A stretch of DNA of 64,000 bases from positions 1,364,001 to 1,428,000 of the forward strand of contig NZ_MTQL01000007.1 of the NCBI RefSeq assembly GCF_001984125.1. Direction: 5' to 3'. Of this stretch, positions 1-8,896 are shown piece after piece. Within the stretch, counting starts at the first letter, position 1; every line of letters starts with the position of its first letter. The translations under genes were made by a program, and so were the position numbers. Below the pieces are notes generated by a model. It was not told the origin of the DNA, did not search any database, and worked only from the letters and a program-made list of their open reading frames with translations. The DNA is from Leifsonia sp. ALI-44-B. GTDB taxonomy: Bacteria; Actinomycetota; Actinomycetes; Actinomycetales; Microbacteriaceae.

Positions 1-75
1 AAGGCGGAGAAGAAGACCAAGAAGAAGGATGCTGCACCCGCGGCAGCCGAGACCGAGACTGAGGAGGCCAAGTAA
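1..75 (+). CDS. rpmC: 50S ribosomal protein L29, C-terminal end only
   Basis: The window opens inside a reading frame that encodes 24 residues and stops with TAA three bases before the S17 start codon. The peptide is a Lys-rich stretch followed by an Ala/Glu/Thr-rich acidic tail ending EEAK. The conserved L29 body lies outside the window, so identity rests mainly on gene order: L29 precedes S17 in the S10-spc operon of nearly all bacteria. A charged C-terminal extension on L29 is plausible because L15, S9 and L17 in this window also carry such tails. It could in principle be the tail of another small ribosomal protein. Confidence 0.75.
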   Translation, partial: KAEKKTKKKDAAPAAAETETEEAK

Positions 76-77
76 CT

Positions 78-365
78 ATGGCTCAGACCGAAGAGAAGGT
101 CGCCGAGGCTGTTGTCCGCGGCTACCGAAAGACTCGTCGTGGCTACGTCGTCAGCGACAAGATGGACAAGACCATCGTCGTCGAGGTCGAAGACCGCGTG
201 AAGCACCCGCTGTACGGCAAGGTCATCCGCCGCACGTCCAAGGTGAAGGCTCACGACGAGCTCAACACCGCCGGCATCGGCGACCTCGTTCTCATCAGCG
301 AGACCCGTCCCCTGAGCGCTTCGAAGCGCTGGCGCCTGGTCGAGATTCTCGAGAAGGCTAAGTAA
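78..365 (+). CDS. rpsQ: 30S ribosomal protein S17
   Basis: Encodes a 95-residue S17, a primary 16S rRNA-binding protein of the small subunit. The core is recognisable from [20 protein letters not shown] followed by [19 protein letters not shown] and the C-terminal [18 protein letters not shown], all typical of the family. About 15 residues precede the core. The ATG lies two bases after the L29 stop, so the two are probably translationally coupled. Length is normal for actinobacterial S17. Confidence 0.97.
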   Translation: MAQTEEKVAEAVVRGYRKTRRGYVVSDKMDKTIVVEVEDRVKHPLYGKVIRRTSKVKAHDELNTAGIGDLVLISETRPLSASKRWRLVEILEKAK

Positions 366-400
366 GCCCCCGCGGGCTTGCTTCGTAGAAGGAGTATCAA

Positions 401-769
401 GTGATTCAGCAGGAATCCCGGCTCAAGGTGGCCGACAACACCGGCGCCAAGGAGCTGCTCACCATCCGCGTTCTCGGAGGCTCCGGCCGCCGTTACGCCG
501 GATTGGGTGACACGATCGTGGCAACGGTCAAGGACGCTATCCCCGGTGGAAACGTGAAGAAGGGTGACGTCGTCAAGGCAGTCATCGTTCGCACGAAGAA
601 GGAAGTCCGCCGCCCGGACGGCTCGTACATCAAGTTCGACGAGAACGCCGCAGTGATCTTGAAGAACGACGGTGACCCCCGCGGTACCCGTATCTTCGGA
701 CCGGTCGGTCGCGAACTCCGCGACAAGAAGTTCATGAAGATCGTCTCGTTGGCACCGGAGGTTATCTAA
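401..769 (+). CDS. rplN: 50S ribosomal protein L14
   Basis: Encodes 122 residues matching L14 from end to end, beginning [20 protein letters not shown] and ending [10 protein letters not shown], the standard family termini. L14 binds 23S rRNA near the subunit interface and contacts L19. The start is GTG at 401, preceded by a strong GAAGGAG ribosome-binding site at 388-394. A small hairpin (AAGCCC with GGGCTT, about 362-377) lies in the short gap after S17. L24 follows after three bases. Confidence 0.98.
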   Translation: MIQQESRLKVADNTGAKELLTIRVLGGSGRRYAGLGDTIVATVKDAIPGGNVKKGDVVKAVIVRTKKEVRRPDGSYIKFDENAAVILKNDGDPRGTRIFGPVGRELRDKKFMKIVSLAPEVI

Positions 770-772
770 GTC

Positions 773-1132
773 ATGGCAAAGATCAAAAAGGGCGACCTCG
801 TTCAGGTCATCTCGGGCGCAACCCAGGCCCGCGGCGGAGACCGCGGCAAGCAGGGCAAAGTCATCGAGGTACTCGTCGAGAAGAACCGCGTGATCGTCGA
901 AGGCGTCAACTACGTCACCAAGCACGTCCGCCAGGGTCAGACCCAGCGCGGATCGAAGACTGGTGGCATCGAGACGCACGAAGCGCCGATCCACATCTCC
1001 AACGTCGCGCTCGTCGACCCGGAGACCAAGAAGCCGACTCGCGTCGGCCACCGCAACGAAACCGTAACGAAGAACGGCGTCGAGAAGACGGTCCGCGTTC
1101 GTTACGCCAAGACGTCTGGTAAGGACCTGTAA
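773..1132 (+). CDS. rplX: 50S ribosomal protein L24
   Basis: Encodes a 119-residue L24 with the N-terminal KOW motif ([13 protein letters not shown], then [10 protein letters not shown]), which nucleates large-subunit assembly by binding the 5' region of 23S rRNA. The segment with [14 protein letters not shown] and [20 protein letters not shown] is the conserved family core. The stop overlaps the L5 start in a TAATG arrangement, implying translational coupling. Confidence 0.98.
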   Translation: MAKIKKGDLVQVISGATQARGGDRGKQGKVIEVLVEKNRVIVEGVNYVTKHVRQGQTQRGSKTGGIETHEAPIHISNVALVDPETKKPTRVGHRNETVTKNGVEKTVRVRYAKTSGKDL

Positions 1133-1725
1133 TGACCGACACCGCAACTGCTGCGCCGGCTGGCAAGATCCAGCCGCGCCTCAAGCAGAAGTACCGCAGC
1201 GAAATCGTTCCGGCCCTCAAGGACCAGTTCGGCTTCGGCAACGTGCACCAGGTTCCCGGCCTCGTCAAGGTCGTCGTGAACACCGGTGTGGGTGAAGCAG
1301 CCCGCGATGGCAAGATCATCGACGGTGCGGTTTCCGACCTCACCAAGATCACGGGCCAGAAGCCGCAGGTCACCAAGGCCCGCAAGTCGATTGCTCAGTT
1401 CAAGCTGCGCGAAGGCCAGCCCATTGGCGCACACGTCACGCTTCGTGGCGACCGCGCCTGGGAATTCCTGGATCGTCTGCTCTCGCTCGCACTGCCCCGC
1501 ATCCGCGACTTCCGCGGTCTGAGCGACCAGCAGTTCGACGGAAACGGCAACTACACGTTCGGTCTTCAGGAGCAGAGTGTGTTCCACGAGATCGATCAGG
1601 ATAAGATCGACCGGGTTCGCGGTTTCGACATCACTGTCGTCACCACCGCGAAGACGGACGAAGAGGGTCGCGCGCTGTTGAAGTCGCTCGGTTTCCCGTT
1701 CCGTAGCTCCGAAACTTCCAACTAA
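1132..1725 (+). CDS. rplE: 50S ribosomal protein L5
   Basis: Encodes a 197-residue L5, which binds 5S rRNA and forms part of the central protuberance. Family signatures are [35 protein letters not shown] and the C-terminal [20 protein letters not shown]. The ATG overlaps the L24 stop by one base. The gene normally found next in many actinobacteria, S14, is absent; instead a 123-bp gap with a strong hairpin leads to S8. Confidence 0.98.
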   Translation: MTDTATAAPAGKIQPRLKQKYRSEIVPALKDQFGFGNVHQVPGLVKVVVNTGVGEAARDGKIIDGAVSDLTKITGQKPQVTKARKSIAQFKLREGQPIGAHVTLRGDRAWEFLDRLLSLALPRIRDFRGLSDQQFDGNGNYTFGLQEQSVFHEIDQDKIDRVRGFDITVVTTAKTDEEGRALLKSLGFPFRSSETSN

Positions 1726-1759
1726 CTTTCGAATCATCTGATTCGTCTCGTGTTGGACA

Positions 1760-1786
1760 ACGGGCCCGGGGTTTTCCCGGGCCCGT
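1760..1786 (+). terminator. GC-rich intercistronic hairpin between L5 and S8
   Basis: An 11-bp perfect inverted repeat (ACGGGCCCGGG with CCCGGGCCCGT) closes a GTTTT loop. No T-run follows, so it may act as an attenuator or RNA-processing or stabilising element rather than a full terminator. It sits where S14 would be in the canonical spc order. A similar hairpin precedes secY. Confidence 0.6.
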
Positions 1787-1848
1787 ACCACCACAGGTCG
1801 TCGTTCGTGTAACGGGCGCCGAAACCTGGTGACAAAAGGAAAAATCAT

Positions 1849-2247
1849 ATGACAATGACAGATCCGGTCGCAGACATGCTGACCAGACTGCGCAACGCGA
1901 ACTCGGCGCACCACGACACCGTGTCGATGCCGCACTCCAAGCTCAAAGGGCACATCGCCGACATCCTCAAGGCCGAAGGTTACATCTCGGGTTGGGAAGT
2001 TGCCGACGCCCGCGTCGGACAGACGCTCACGCTGAACCTCAAGTTCGGTCCGAACCGCGAACGCTCCATCGCCGGCATCAAGCGTGTCTCGAAGCCCGGC
2101 CTCCGCGTCTACGCGAAGTCGACCGAGATTCCCCGCGTTCTCGGCGGGCTCGGCGTAGCCATCCTGTCCACCTCCTCCGGTCTGCTCACCGACCGTCAGG
2201 CTGAGAAGAAGGGCGTAGGCGGAGAAGTACTCGCCTACGTGTGGTAG
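1849..2247 (+). CDS. rpsH: 30S ribosomal protein S8
   Basis: Encodes a 132-residue S8, a primary 16S rRNA-binding protein that in enterobacteria also represses the spc operon. The N-terminus [20 protein letters not shown] and the C-terminus [17 protein letters not shown] match the family. Two in-frame ATGs lie at 1849 and 1855; the first is preceded by an AAAGGA motif around 1835. It follows the gap and hairpin after L5, so it may have its own promoter or depend on readthrough. Confidence 0.98.
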   Translation: MTMTDPVADMLTRLRNANSAHHDTVSMPHSKLKGHIADILKAEGYISGWEVADARVGQTLTLNLKFGPNRERSIAGIKRVSKPGLRVYAKSTEIPRVLGGLGVAILSTSSGLLTDRQAEKKGVGGEVLAYVW

Positions 2248-2253
2248 CCATTC

Positions 2254-2790
2254 ATGTCTCGTATTGGAAGACTCCCCATTCAGATTCCTGCCGGCGTCAC
2301 CGTTTCGGTTGACGGCCGTCAGGTTGCCGTGAAGGGCCCGAAGGGCGAGCTCGCGCTCACCGTCGCCCAGCCCATCGAAGTTGCTATCGAAGAGGGCCAG
2401 GTGCTCGTCACCCGTCCCGACGACGAGCGCGACTCCCGTTCGCTGCACGGCCTCACGCGCACGCTCATCGCCAACCAGATCATCGGTGTCACCGAGGGTT
2501 ACACCAAGGGCCTCGAAGTCGTTGGAACCGGTTACCGCGTTCAGCAGCGTGGCGCCAACGTCGAGTTCGCACTCGGCTTCTCGCACCCCGTCATGATCGA
2601 ACCGCCCGCTGGCATCACGCTCACGGTCGAGGGCAACAACAAGCTCACGATCTCGGGCATCGACAAGCAGGCCGTCGGTGAGGCTGCTGCCAACATCCGC
2701 AAGATTCGTAAGCCGGAGCCCTACAAGGGCAAGGGTGTCCGTTACGCCGGCGAGAACGTTCGCCGCAAGGCCGGAAAGTCGGGTAAGTAA
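2254..2790 (+). CDS. rplF: 50S ribosomal protein L6
   Basis: Encodes a 178-residue L6, located near the GTPase-associated centre of the large subunit. It begins [20 protein letters not shown] and contains the L6 signature near the C-terminus ([15 protein letters not shown]). The two repeated alpha-beta L6 domains span roughly residues 10-80 and 90-165. Six bases separate it from the S8 stop. Confidence 0.98.
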   Translation: MSRIGRLPIQIPAGVTVSVDGRQVAVKGPKGELALTVAQPIEVAIEEGQVLVTRPDDERDSRSLHGLTRTLIANQIIGVTEGYTKGLEVVGTGYRVQQRGANVEFALGFSHPVMIEPPAGITLTVEGNNKLTISGIDKQAVGEAAANIRKIRKPEPYKGKGVRYAGENVRRKAGKSGK

Positions 2791-2792
2791 CC

Positions 2793-3152
2793 ATGGCCGT
2801 TAAGACCAAGTCTGCTGCGCGTGACCGTCGTCACGCCCGGCTGCGCAAGAAGATCGAAGGCACCGAGGTTCGTCCCCGTCTCGTCGTGAACCGTTCGTCC
2901 CGCCACGTTTTCGTGCAGGTCGTCGACGACAGCAAGGGCCACACCCTCGTTTCCGCCTCCACGCTCGAGAGCGACCTGCGGTCGTTCGACGGTGACAAGA
3001 CCGCCAAGGCCAAGCGCGTCGGCGAACTCGTCGCCGAACGTGCCAAGAGCGCCGGCATCGAAGACGTCGTATTCGACCGTGGCGGCAACCGCTACGCCGG
3101 ACGCGTCGCTGCGATCGCCGAAGGCGCACGCGAAGGCGGGTTGAACCTGTGA
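2793..3152 (+). CDS. rplR: 50S ribosomal protein L18
   Basis: Encodes a 119-residue L18, which binds 5S rRNA together with L5 in the central protuberance. The family core is visible in [31 protein letters not shown] and [20 protein letters not shown]. Only two bases separate it from L6, and its stop overlaps the GTG start of S5. Confidence 0.98.
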   Translation: MAVKTKSAARDRRHARLRKKIEGTEVRPRLVVNRSSRHVFVQVVDDSKGHTLVSASTLESDLRSFDGDKTAKAKRVGELVAERAKSAGIEDVVFDRGGNRYAGRVAAIAEGAREGGLNL

Positions 3153-3874
3153 GCGACAACGAAGCTAAGAAGGAGCAGGAAGTGGCGACTGACCAGACTG
3201 CCGCTGAGAAGCCGGTCGAGACCGCCGCTGGCACCGACAACGCGGGTCGCACCGACGCGCGCGGTGAGCGCCGTGGTGGCGGCCGTGGCGAGCGTGGCCA
3301 GGGCCGCGACCGCAATAGCCGTGATGCCGACAAGAGCCAGTTCCTGGAGCGCGTCGTCACCATCAACCGCGTGTCGAAGGTCGTGAAGGGTGGACGTCGG
3401 TTCAGCTTCACTGCCCTCGTCGTCGTCGGCGATGGCAACGGCCTCGTGGGCGTTGGCTACGGAAAGGCGAAGGAAGTTCCCCTCGCCATTTCGAAGGGTG
3501 TCGAAGAGGCGAAGAAGAACTTCTTCCGCGTTCCTCGCACCGGCTCGACCATCCCGCACCCCGTCCAGGGTGAAGCCGCTGCCGGCGTCGTCCTCCTGCG
3601 CCCCGCCTCGGGTGGTACCGGTGTTATCGCCGGTGGCCCCGTTCGCGCCGTGCTCGAGTGCGCTGGCATCCACGACGTCCTGAGCAAGTCGCTCGGTTCG
3701 TCCAACACGATCAACATCGTGCACGCCACGGTGGCGGCTCTGCAGCAGCTCGAAGAACCTCGTGCCGTTGCCGCCCGTCGCGGTCTGGAATTCGACCAGG
3801 TCGCTCCTGCCCGCCTCGTGCGCGCCGAAGCTGAGGCTGTCGCTGCTGCGGCTGCCGCGAAGGTAGGTGCCTAA
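3149..3874 (+). CDS. rpsE: 30S ribosomal protein S5
   Basis: Encodes a 241-residue S5, which helps maintain translational fidelity and mRNA helicase activity at the entry channel. The conserved double-stranded RNA-binding domain starts near residue 65 ([20 protein letters not shown]) and the C-terminal domain includes [20 protein letters not shown]. The first 60 residues are a charged, Gly/Arg-rich extension, and the end is Ala-rich. The GTG start overlaps the L18 stop (GTGA); a second in-frame GTG lies at 3182. Confidence 0.97.
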   Translation: MSDNEAKKEQEVATDQTAAEKPVETAAGTDNAGRTDARGERRGGGRGERGQGRDRNSRDADKSQFLERVVTINRVSKVVKGGRRFSFTALVVVGDGNGLVGVGYGKAKEVPLAISKGVEEAKKNFFRVPRTGSTIPHPVQGEAAAGVVLLRPASGGTGVIAGGPVRAVLECAGIHDVLSKSLGSSNTINIVHATVAALQQLEEPRAVAARRGLEFDQVAPARLVRAEAEAVAAAAAAKVGA

Positions 3875-4059
3875 TGGCCGGTCGCCTGAAGGTCACGCAG
3901 ATCAAGTCCAAAGTTAGTGAGAAGCAGTACCAGCGCGACACTCTGCGCAGCCTGGGACTGAAGCGCATCGGCTCCACGGTCATCCGCCCGGATGACTCGC
4001 AGAACCGCGGCTACGTCAACACTGTTGCTCACCTCGTAAAAGTTGAGGAGATCGACTAA
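3874..4059 (+). CDS. rpmD: 50S ribosomal protein L30
   Basis: Encodes a 61-residue bacterial-type L30. The signatures are [20 protein letters not shown] followed by [14 protein letters not shown], the usual family pattern. Both ends overlap neighbours by one base in TAATG junctions with S5 and L15, so the three genes are translationally coupled. Confidence 0.97.
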   Translation: MAGRLKVTQIKSKVSEKQYQRDTLRSLGLKRIGSTVIRPDDSQNRGYVNTVAHLVKVEEID

Positions 4060-4721
4060 TGGCTGACGAGAAGAAAGACGTCACCGAGGAGACCCCCAAG
4101 AAGGCTCCCGCCAAGAAGGCAGCGCCCAAGGCTGCTGCCGACAAGGCTCCCGCCGCCAAGGCTCCGGCCAAGAAGGCTCCCGCGAAGAAGGCTGCAGCTT
4201 CGGCTGACGCCGCCTCCGTCGAGTCGGCTCCTGCCGCCAAGAAGGCTCCGGCCAAGAAGGCAGCAGAAGAGGTCGAGGCTCGCGTGCAGGTTCTGAAGGT
4301 GCACCACCTTCGTCCCGCCGCCGGCTCCAAGAAGGAACGCACGCGCGTCGGCCGTGGTGAAGGATCCAAGGGTAAGACCGCGGGTCGTGGAACCAAGGGT
4401 ACGAAGGCTCGTTACTCCGTTCGTCCCGGTTTCGCCGGTGGACAGCTCCCGCTGCACATGCGTGCGCCGAAGCTGCGCGGGTTCAAGAACCCGTTCCGCG
4501 TCGAGTACCAGGTCGTCAACCTGGAGAAGCTGGCCGAGCTCTACCCGGCCGGTGGCGACGTCACCATCCAGGACCTCGTGCTCAAGGGCGCCGTTCGCAA
4601 GAACGAGAAGGTCAAGGTTCTCGGCAACGGTGACATTTCAGTTAAGCTGAACGTAGCGGTTGACAAGGTCTCTGACTCTGCCGAGCAGAAGATCGTGGCA
4701 GCCGGGGGCTCTGTAAAGTAG
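4059..4721 (+). CDS. rplO: 50S ribosomal protein L15 with long Lys/Ala/Pro-rich N-terminal extension
   Basis: Encodes 220 residues, about 70 more than a typical bacterial L15. The family body starts near residue 77 ([20 protein letters not shown]) and continues through the conserved [17 protein letters not shown]. Residues 1-75 consist of repeats around APAKKA, similar in composition to histone H1 tails. The ATG overlaps the L30 stop and is preceded by GAGGAG, so translation from 4059 is likely. An in-frame GTG at 4284 sits at the start of the canonical body and would give a standard-length protein, but no clear ribosome-binding site supports it. Confidence 0.95.
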   Translation: MADEKKDVTEETPKKAPAKKAAPKAAADKAPAAKAPAKKAPAKKAAASADAASVESAPAAKKAPAKKAAEEVEARVQVLKVHHLRPAAGSKKERTRVGRGEGSKGKTAGRGTKGTKARYSVRPGFAGGQLPLHMRAPKLRGFKNPFRVEYQVVNLEKLAELYPAGGDVTIQDLVLKGAVRKNEKVKVLGNGDISVKLNVAVDKVSDSAEQKIVAAGGSVK

Positions 4722-4750
4722 CTTTCGGGCTGTTCCGTGTCAGGAACTCA

Positions 4751-4780
4751 CCCGGGTGGTCGTGAAAGCGGCCACCCGGG
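4751..4780 (+). terminator. Intercistronic hairpin between L15 and secY
   Basis: The arms CCCGGGTGGTC and GGCCACCCGGG pair around a short loop, with one G-T pair. No T-run follows. It resembles the hairpin between L5 and S8 and probably modulates expression of secY relative to the upstream ribosomal genes. Confidence 0.55.
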
Positions 4781-4812
4781 CCGACCCCGCTTAACCCTCA
4801 GGAGGCACCCCC

Positions 4813-6135
4813 TTGTTTAGCGCCGTTGCGCGGATCTTCCGCACACCCGACTTGCGTCGGAAGATCGGTTTCACTCTGGGCATCATCGCCCTCTACCGCT
4901 TGGGGTCCTTCATCCCGGCACCGTTTGTCGATTTCGGCAACGTGCAGGCGTGTCTCGCCCAGAACCAGGGAACCTCCGGTCTCTACGAGCTCGTCAACCT
5001 CTTCTCCGGTGGTGCACTCCTCCAGCTGTCGATCTTCGCGCTGGGAATCATGCCCTACATCACCGCGTCGATCATCGTGCAGCTCCTGCGCGTGGTCATC
5101 CCGCACTTCGAAACCCTGCACAAAGAGGGTCAGGCGGGTCAGGGCAAGCTGACGCAGTACACGCGTTACCTCACAATCTTCCTGGGTGTTCTGCAATCGA
5201 CCACCCTGATCACCGTCGCCCGATCGGGTGCCCTTTTCGGCACGAACTCCGGCGGCGAGTGCTCGCAGTTGCTCACCAATGACGCGTGGTACGCCATCCT
5301 GCTCATGGTCATCACCATGACCGCCGGCACCGGCCTCATCATGTGGATGGGCGAGCTCATCACCGAACGCGGCGTCGGCAACGGCATGTCGCTCCTGATC
5401 TTCACGTCGATCTCGGCCACCTTCCCCGCCTCGCTGTGGGCCATCTGGCAGTCGCGTGGCGTCGAGACCTTCCTCCTGGTTCTGGCGGTCGGCCTGCTGA
5501 TCGTCGGACTCGTGGTGTTCGTCGAACAGTCGCAGCGTCGCATTCCGGTGCAATACGCCAAGCGCATGGTCGGTCGCCGCACCTACGGCGGCAACAACAC
5601 CTATATCCCGATCAAGGTCAACATGGCCGGCGTCGTGCCCGTCATCTTCGCCTCGTCGTTGCTGTACCTGCCCGCTTTGATTGCGCAGTTCAACCAGCCC
5701 GCTGCGGGTCAAGAGCCGGCCGCGTGGGTCACCTGGGTCACGAACTACCTGACCAAGGGCGATCACCCGCTCTACATGCTCCTGTACTTCCTGCTCATCG
5801 TGGGCTTCACCTACTTCTACGTCGCCATCACTTTCAACCCTGAAGAAGTGGCCGACAACATGAAGAAGTACGGCGGGTTCATCCCCGGCATCCGTGCCGG
5901 TCGCCCCACGGCCGAGTACCTCGACTACGTGCTCACCCGCGTGACCCTGCCCGGATCGATCTACCTCGGTTTGATCGCACTCATCCCGTTGATCGCCCTC
6001 GCGCTGGTCGGTGCCAACCAGAACTTCCCGTTCGGTGGCGCATCCATCCTGATCATCGTCGGTGTCGGACTCGAGACCGTGAAGCAGATCGACTCGCAGC
6101 TGCAGCAGCGTCACTACGAAGGACTGCTGCGTTGA
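4813..6135 (+). CDS. secY: Preprotein translocase subunit SecY
   Basis: Encodes the 440-residue SecY, the ten-helix channel of the Sec protein export machinery in the cytoplasmic membrane. It shows the SecY signatures [20 protein letters not shown] and [10 protein letters not shown], and the C-terminal [20 protein letters not shown]. The start is TTG at 4813, preceded by GGAGG at 4801-4805 with good spacing. The stop overlaps the TTG start of adk, so adenylate kinase is translationally coupled. Confidence 0.98.
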   Translation: MFSAVARIFRTPDLRRKIGFTLGIIALYRLGSFIPAPFVDFGNVQACLAQNQGTSGLYELVNLFSGGALLQLSIFALGIMPYITASIIVQLLRVVIPHFETLHKEGQAGQGKLTQYTRYLTIFLGVLQSTTLITVARSGALFGTNSGGECSQLLTNDAWYAILLMVITMTAGTGLIMWMGELITERGVGNGMSLLIFTSISATFPASLWAIWQSRGVETFLLVLAVGLLIVGLVVFVEQSQRRIPVQYAKRMVGRRTYGGNNTYIPIKVNMAGVVPVIFASSLLYLPALIAQFNQPAAGQEPAAWVTWVTNYLTKGDHPLYMLLYFLLIVGFTYFYVAITFNPEEVADNMKKYGGFIPGIRAGRPTAEYLDYVLTRVTLPGSIYLGLIALIPLIALALVGANQNFPFGGASILIIVGVGLETVKQIDSQLQQRHYEGLLR

Positions 6136-6734
6136 GCGGCGACCGAGGCATCCGTTTGCTCATCGTCGGGCCCCCCGGGGCTGGCAAGGGCACGCAGGCT
6201 TCGGCGGTCGCTGAGGCTTACGGCATCCCCGCCATCTCGACGGGCGACATCTTCCGCGCCAACATCGAGCAGGGCACCGAACTGGGCAAGCAGGTCCAAG
6301 AGGTCATGGCTTCGGGCGGATTCGTTCCCGATGAACTCACGAATTCGATCGTGGCCGACCGGTTGAAGCAGGATGACGCCCAGGGCGGGTTCCTGCTCGA
6401 CGGCTACCCGCGCACGACCGAGCAGGTGCACGAGCTCGACCGCATCCTCGCCGAAAGCGGTGCCGAACTGGACGCCGTCATTCAGCTGCAGGCCGACACC
6501 GACGAGGTCGTCAAGCGCCTCACGAAGCGCGCGCTCGAGCAGGGTCGCGTCGACGACACCGAAGACGTGATTCGTCACCGCCAAGATCTCTACCGTGAGC
6601 AGACCGAGCCCGTCATCGCGATCTACGCCGAACGCGGCGTCGTCGTCGAGGTCGACGGACTGGGAACTGTTGATGATGTAGCTGCTCGCGTTCGCGATGG
6701 CCTCGCCGCCCGCGGGCTCGGTGTCCACGCGTAG
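6132..6734 (+). CDS. adk: Adenylate kinase
   Basis: Encodes a 200-residue adenylate kinase, which interconverts AMP + ATP and 2 ADP in the cytoplasm. The Walker A motif GPPGAGKGT is at residues 13-21, and the AMP-binding segment DGYPRTTEQ follows GGFLLDG. The LID region is the short form without four zinc cysteines, as usual in actinobacteria. It starts with TTG overlapping the secY stop. The last four codons and the stop are duplicated downstream in a 19-bp tandem array. Confidence 0.97.
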   Translation: MSGDRGIRLLIVGPPGAGKGTQASAVAEAYGIPAISTGDIFRANIEQGTELGKQVQEVMASGGFVPDELTNSIVADRLKQDDAQGGFLLDGYPRTTEQVHELDRILAESGAELDAVIQLQADTDEVVKRLTKRALEQGRVDDTEDVIRHRQDLYREQTEPVIAIYAERGVVVEVDGLGTVDDVAARVRDGLAARGLGVHA

Positions 6735-7138
6735 CCACGGTGTCCACGCGTAGCCACGGTGTCCACGCGTAACCGTTGAGCCCAGGCCTCGCCACGGCGT
6801 TCACGCCGAGCAACGTGGTGCGCGTAACGTCGGCATCGCCATCACGTGTTGAGACGCCGAAGGCTCGTGGAATCTCAGCAGAGTAAGCGCCGGCGACGTC
6901 GGCCTCTGCGAACATCGCGATTCCCGTGCCGCGTGTCGACCGCGGTGAACCGCATGGAGAATCGTGAAGCGGGATACCTACGGTGATCCGTATTCGCTTC
7001 GCACTATCACAACGCGCACAGTGAATCACAAGGCGCACAGTCATTCGCGAGGAGCACAGCGAAGTGCACCTCGTACAGTGAACCGCGACGCGCACAGAGG
7101 GTCGTGGTGAGAACAGTCAGTCGTGGGCGTGAGCGCCC
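6721..7138 (+). repeat. Degenerate 19-bp tandem repeat array filling the adk-map gap
   Basis: The 419-bp gap between adk and map contains no convincing gene. Two perfect copies of a 19-bp unit (6721-6739 and 6740-6758) and a partial third begin inside the adk 3' end and include its stop codon; two diverged units follow to 6815. After a decayed middle, the same 19-bp period reappears from about 6930 to 7138, where successive units share GCGCACAGTGA-like cores; the units at 7006 and 7025 match at 17 of 19 positions. The units are contiguous without unique spacers, so this is a minisatellite-like array and not CRISPR. Confidence 0.75.
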
Positions 7139-7153
7139 CGGAAGGAGTGGCGA

Positions 7154-7981
7154 ATGCTGCGTAGATCCATTTACAAGTCGCCGGCGCAGCTGCGCCTGAT
7201 GATGGCGCCGGGCGCCGCGACCGCTGCGTCGCTCGAAGCCGCGCGGTCCGCCATCCGGGTGGGAGCCACCACGCTGGACGTGAACGCAGCGGCCGAAGCT
7301 GCGATCGTCGCTCTCGGTGGGCAACCCAACTTCGTGCTCGAGCCCGGTTACAACCACACAATCTGTGCGTCCGTGAACGACGACGTGGTGCACGGCATCC
7401 CCAATGCTCGCCCGCTCGAACCGGGTGACATCGTCTCGATCGATAGCGGCGCCATCCTCGACGGCTGGAACGGAGACGCGGCGATCACCGTCGTGATCCC
7501 CGACCAGACGCGCCCCGATCTCGTGGCCGCCCGGCAGAAACTCTCCGATGTGACCGAAGGCTCGCTGTGGGCTGGCATCGCTCGTCTTGCGCGCGCGAAG
7601 CACCTCAACGAGGTCGGCGACGCCGTACAGGGGTATGTCGAGGCACGCGGGGACTACGGCATCCTGACCGACTACATCGGACACGGCATCGGACGCTCGA
7701 TGCACGAGGCGCCGCCCGTCTTCAACTACCGCGTCTCGCAGAAGGGCCCGGAGGTGAAGCCCGGTCTCGTCGTCGCCATCGAGCCCATGGTGGTCGCCGG
7801 GTCGATCGAGACTTACGTGCGCGACGACGACTGGACGGTCGCTACCGAAGACGGCCTCGATGCCGCCCACTGGGAGCACAGCGTGGCCGTGCACAAAGAC
7901 GGCATCTGGGTGCTCACCGCGCCCGACGGCGGAGCCTCTAAACTGGCCGAATTCGGCGTGACGCCGACGCCCATCGCCTGA
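7154..7981 (+). CDS. map: Type I methionine aminopeptidase
   Basis: Encodes a 275-residue enzyme that removes the initiator methionine from nascent proteins. The dinuclear metal site is complete: Asp97 (IDSGA), Asp108 (WNGDA), His177 (GHGIGRSMHE), Glu210 (VAIEPM) and Glu241 (WEHSVAV), with the substrate-binding His80. The ATG has a GGAAGGAG ribosome-binding site. In many actinobacteria infA follows directly; here about 8.7 kb of other genes intervenes. Confidence 0.97.
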   Translation: MLRRSIYKSPAQLRLMMAPGAATAASLEAARSAIRVGATTLDVNAAAEAAIVALGGQPNFVLEPGYNHTICASVNDDVVHGIPNARPLEPGDIVSIDSGAILDGWNGDAAITVVIPDQTRPDLVAARQKLSDVTEGSLWAGIARLARAKHLNEVGDAVQGYVEARGDYGILTDYIGHGIGRSMHEAPPVFNYRVSQKGPEVKPGLVVAIEPMVVAGSIETYVRDDDWTVATEDGLDAAHWEHSVAVHKDGIWVLTAPDGGASKLAEFGVTPTPIA

Positions 7982-7992
7982 AAGGCCGCCCC

Positions 7993-8883
7993 ATGACCGA
8001 GAACGTTTACCGCATCGAACTCGCCGCCGCTCACGAGCAGCAACCCGCCGACGGATGGTGGAGGAGTGCCACGCACGTCGGTCAGGGCGAGGCGTCGCTC
8101 GACGCCCGCGATCTCGGCGCCTCCCGCGGCGACGGCATCTTCGAGACGTTCGGCACGATGGAAGGACGCGTGCACGCGCTCGACGCGCACCTCGCGCGAC
8201 TTGGACGGTCCGCCCATTCGCTCGATCTGCCTCAGCCGAATGTCGAACAGCTGGGCGTCGTCGTCCGCCGCGCAGCTCAGGAAATCGGCGCGCCGGGGCA
8301 GGCTTCGATCAAACTCGTACTCACGCGCGGCGTCGAGGGCACCGGCATACCGACCGGATGGATGGTCGTCACCGCGATCGCTGAGGAGACGTTCGCCGGG
8401 CAGCGACGCGACGGTATCGACGTCGTCGTGCTCGAGCGCGGATACCCGAGCGACGTGGCCGAGCGGGCGCCCTGGCTTCTCGCCGGCGCCAAGACGTTGT
8501 CTTATGCGGTGAACATGGCCGCCCTGCGCGAAGCCAAACGACGTGGCGCCGACGAGGCGCTGTTCGTGTCGACGGACGGCTACGCACTCGAGGCCCCCAC
8601 CTCGAACCTGGTCGTGAAACTCGACGGCGAGTTCGTGACGACGCCTCCCGTGAACGGCATCCTCGCCGGCACGACGCAGGGCGACCTCTTCGAGTTGCTC
8701 GAGGGCTGGGGTGAGCGAACGTCATACAGACTTCTCACTATCGCCGAGGTGCGCCGGGCTGAAGCCGCGTGGCTGCTGTCGAGCGTTCGCCTGGCCGCCC
8801 CGCTGCGGTCCCTCGACGGTGAGCAGCTGGCCGTCGACGTCGAGCTCACGGCTCGAATCAACGGCGCGCTGCTCAGCCGCTGA
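7993..8883 (+). CDS. PLP-dependent class IV enzyme, aminodeoxychorismate lyase-like
   Basis: Encodes 296 residues with the class IV aminotransferase fold shared by branched-chain aminotransferases, D-amino acid aminotransferase and 4-amino-4-deoxychorismate lyase (PabC, p-aminobenzoate synthesis). Visible motifs are ASRGDGIFETF near residue 43, the PLP-binding lysine in LLAGAKTLSY (Lys167), and ALEAPTSNLVV with PPVNGILAGTT binding the cofactor phosphate. It lies 11 bp after map in the same direction. The lyase assignment is favoured by the RGDGIFET motif, but substrate specificity cannot be read securely from sequence. Confidence 0.75.
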   Translation: MTENVYRIELAAAHEQQPADGWWRSATHVGQGEASLDARDLGASRGDGIFETFGTMEGRVHALDAHLARLGRSAHSLDLPQPNVEQLGVVVRRAAQEIGAPGQASIKLVLTRGVEGTGIPTGWMVVTAIAEETFAGQRRDGIDVVVLERGYPSDVAERAPWLLAGAKTLSYAVNMAALREAKRRGADEALFVSTDGYALEAPTSNLVVKLDGEFVTTPPVNGILAGTTQGDLFELLEGWGERTSYRLLTIAEVRRAEAAWLLSSVRLAAPLRSLDGEQLAVDVELTARINGALLSR

Positions 8884-8896
8884 GCTGAGTCGGCGC

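Noticed and set aside
7006-7119. The 19-bp repeat array as a CRISPR
   Set aside because: Units are contiguous, diverged and shorter than CRISPR repeats, with no unique spacers and no cas genes in the window.
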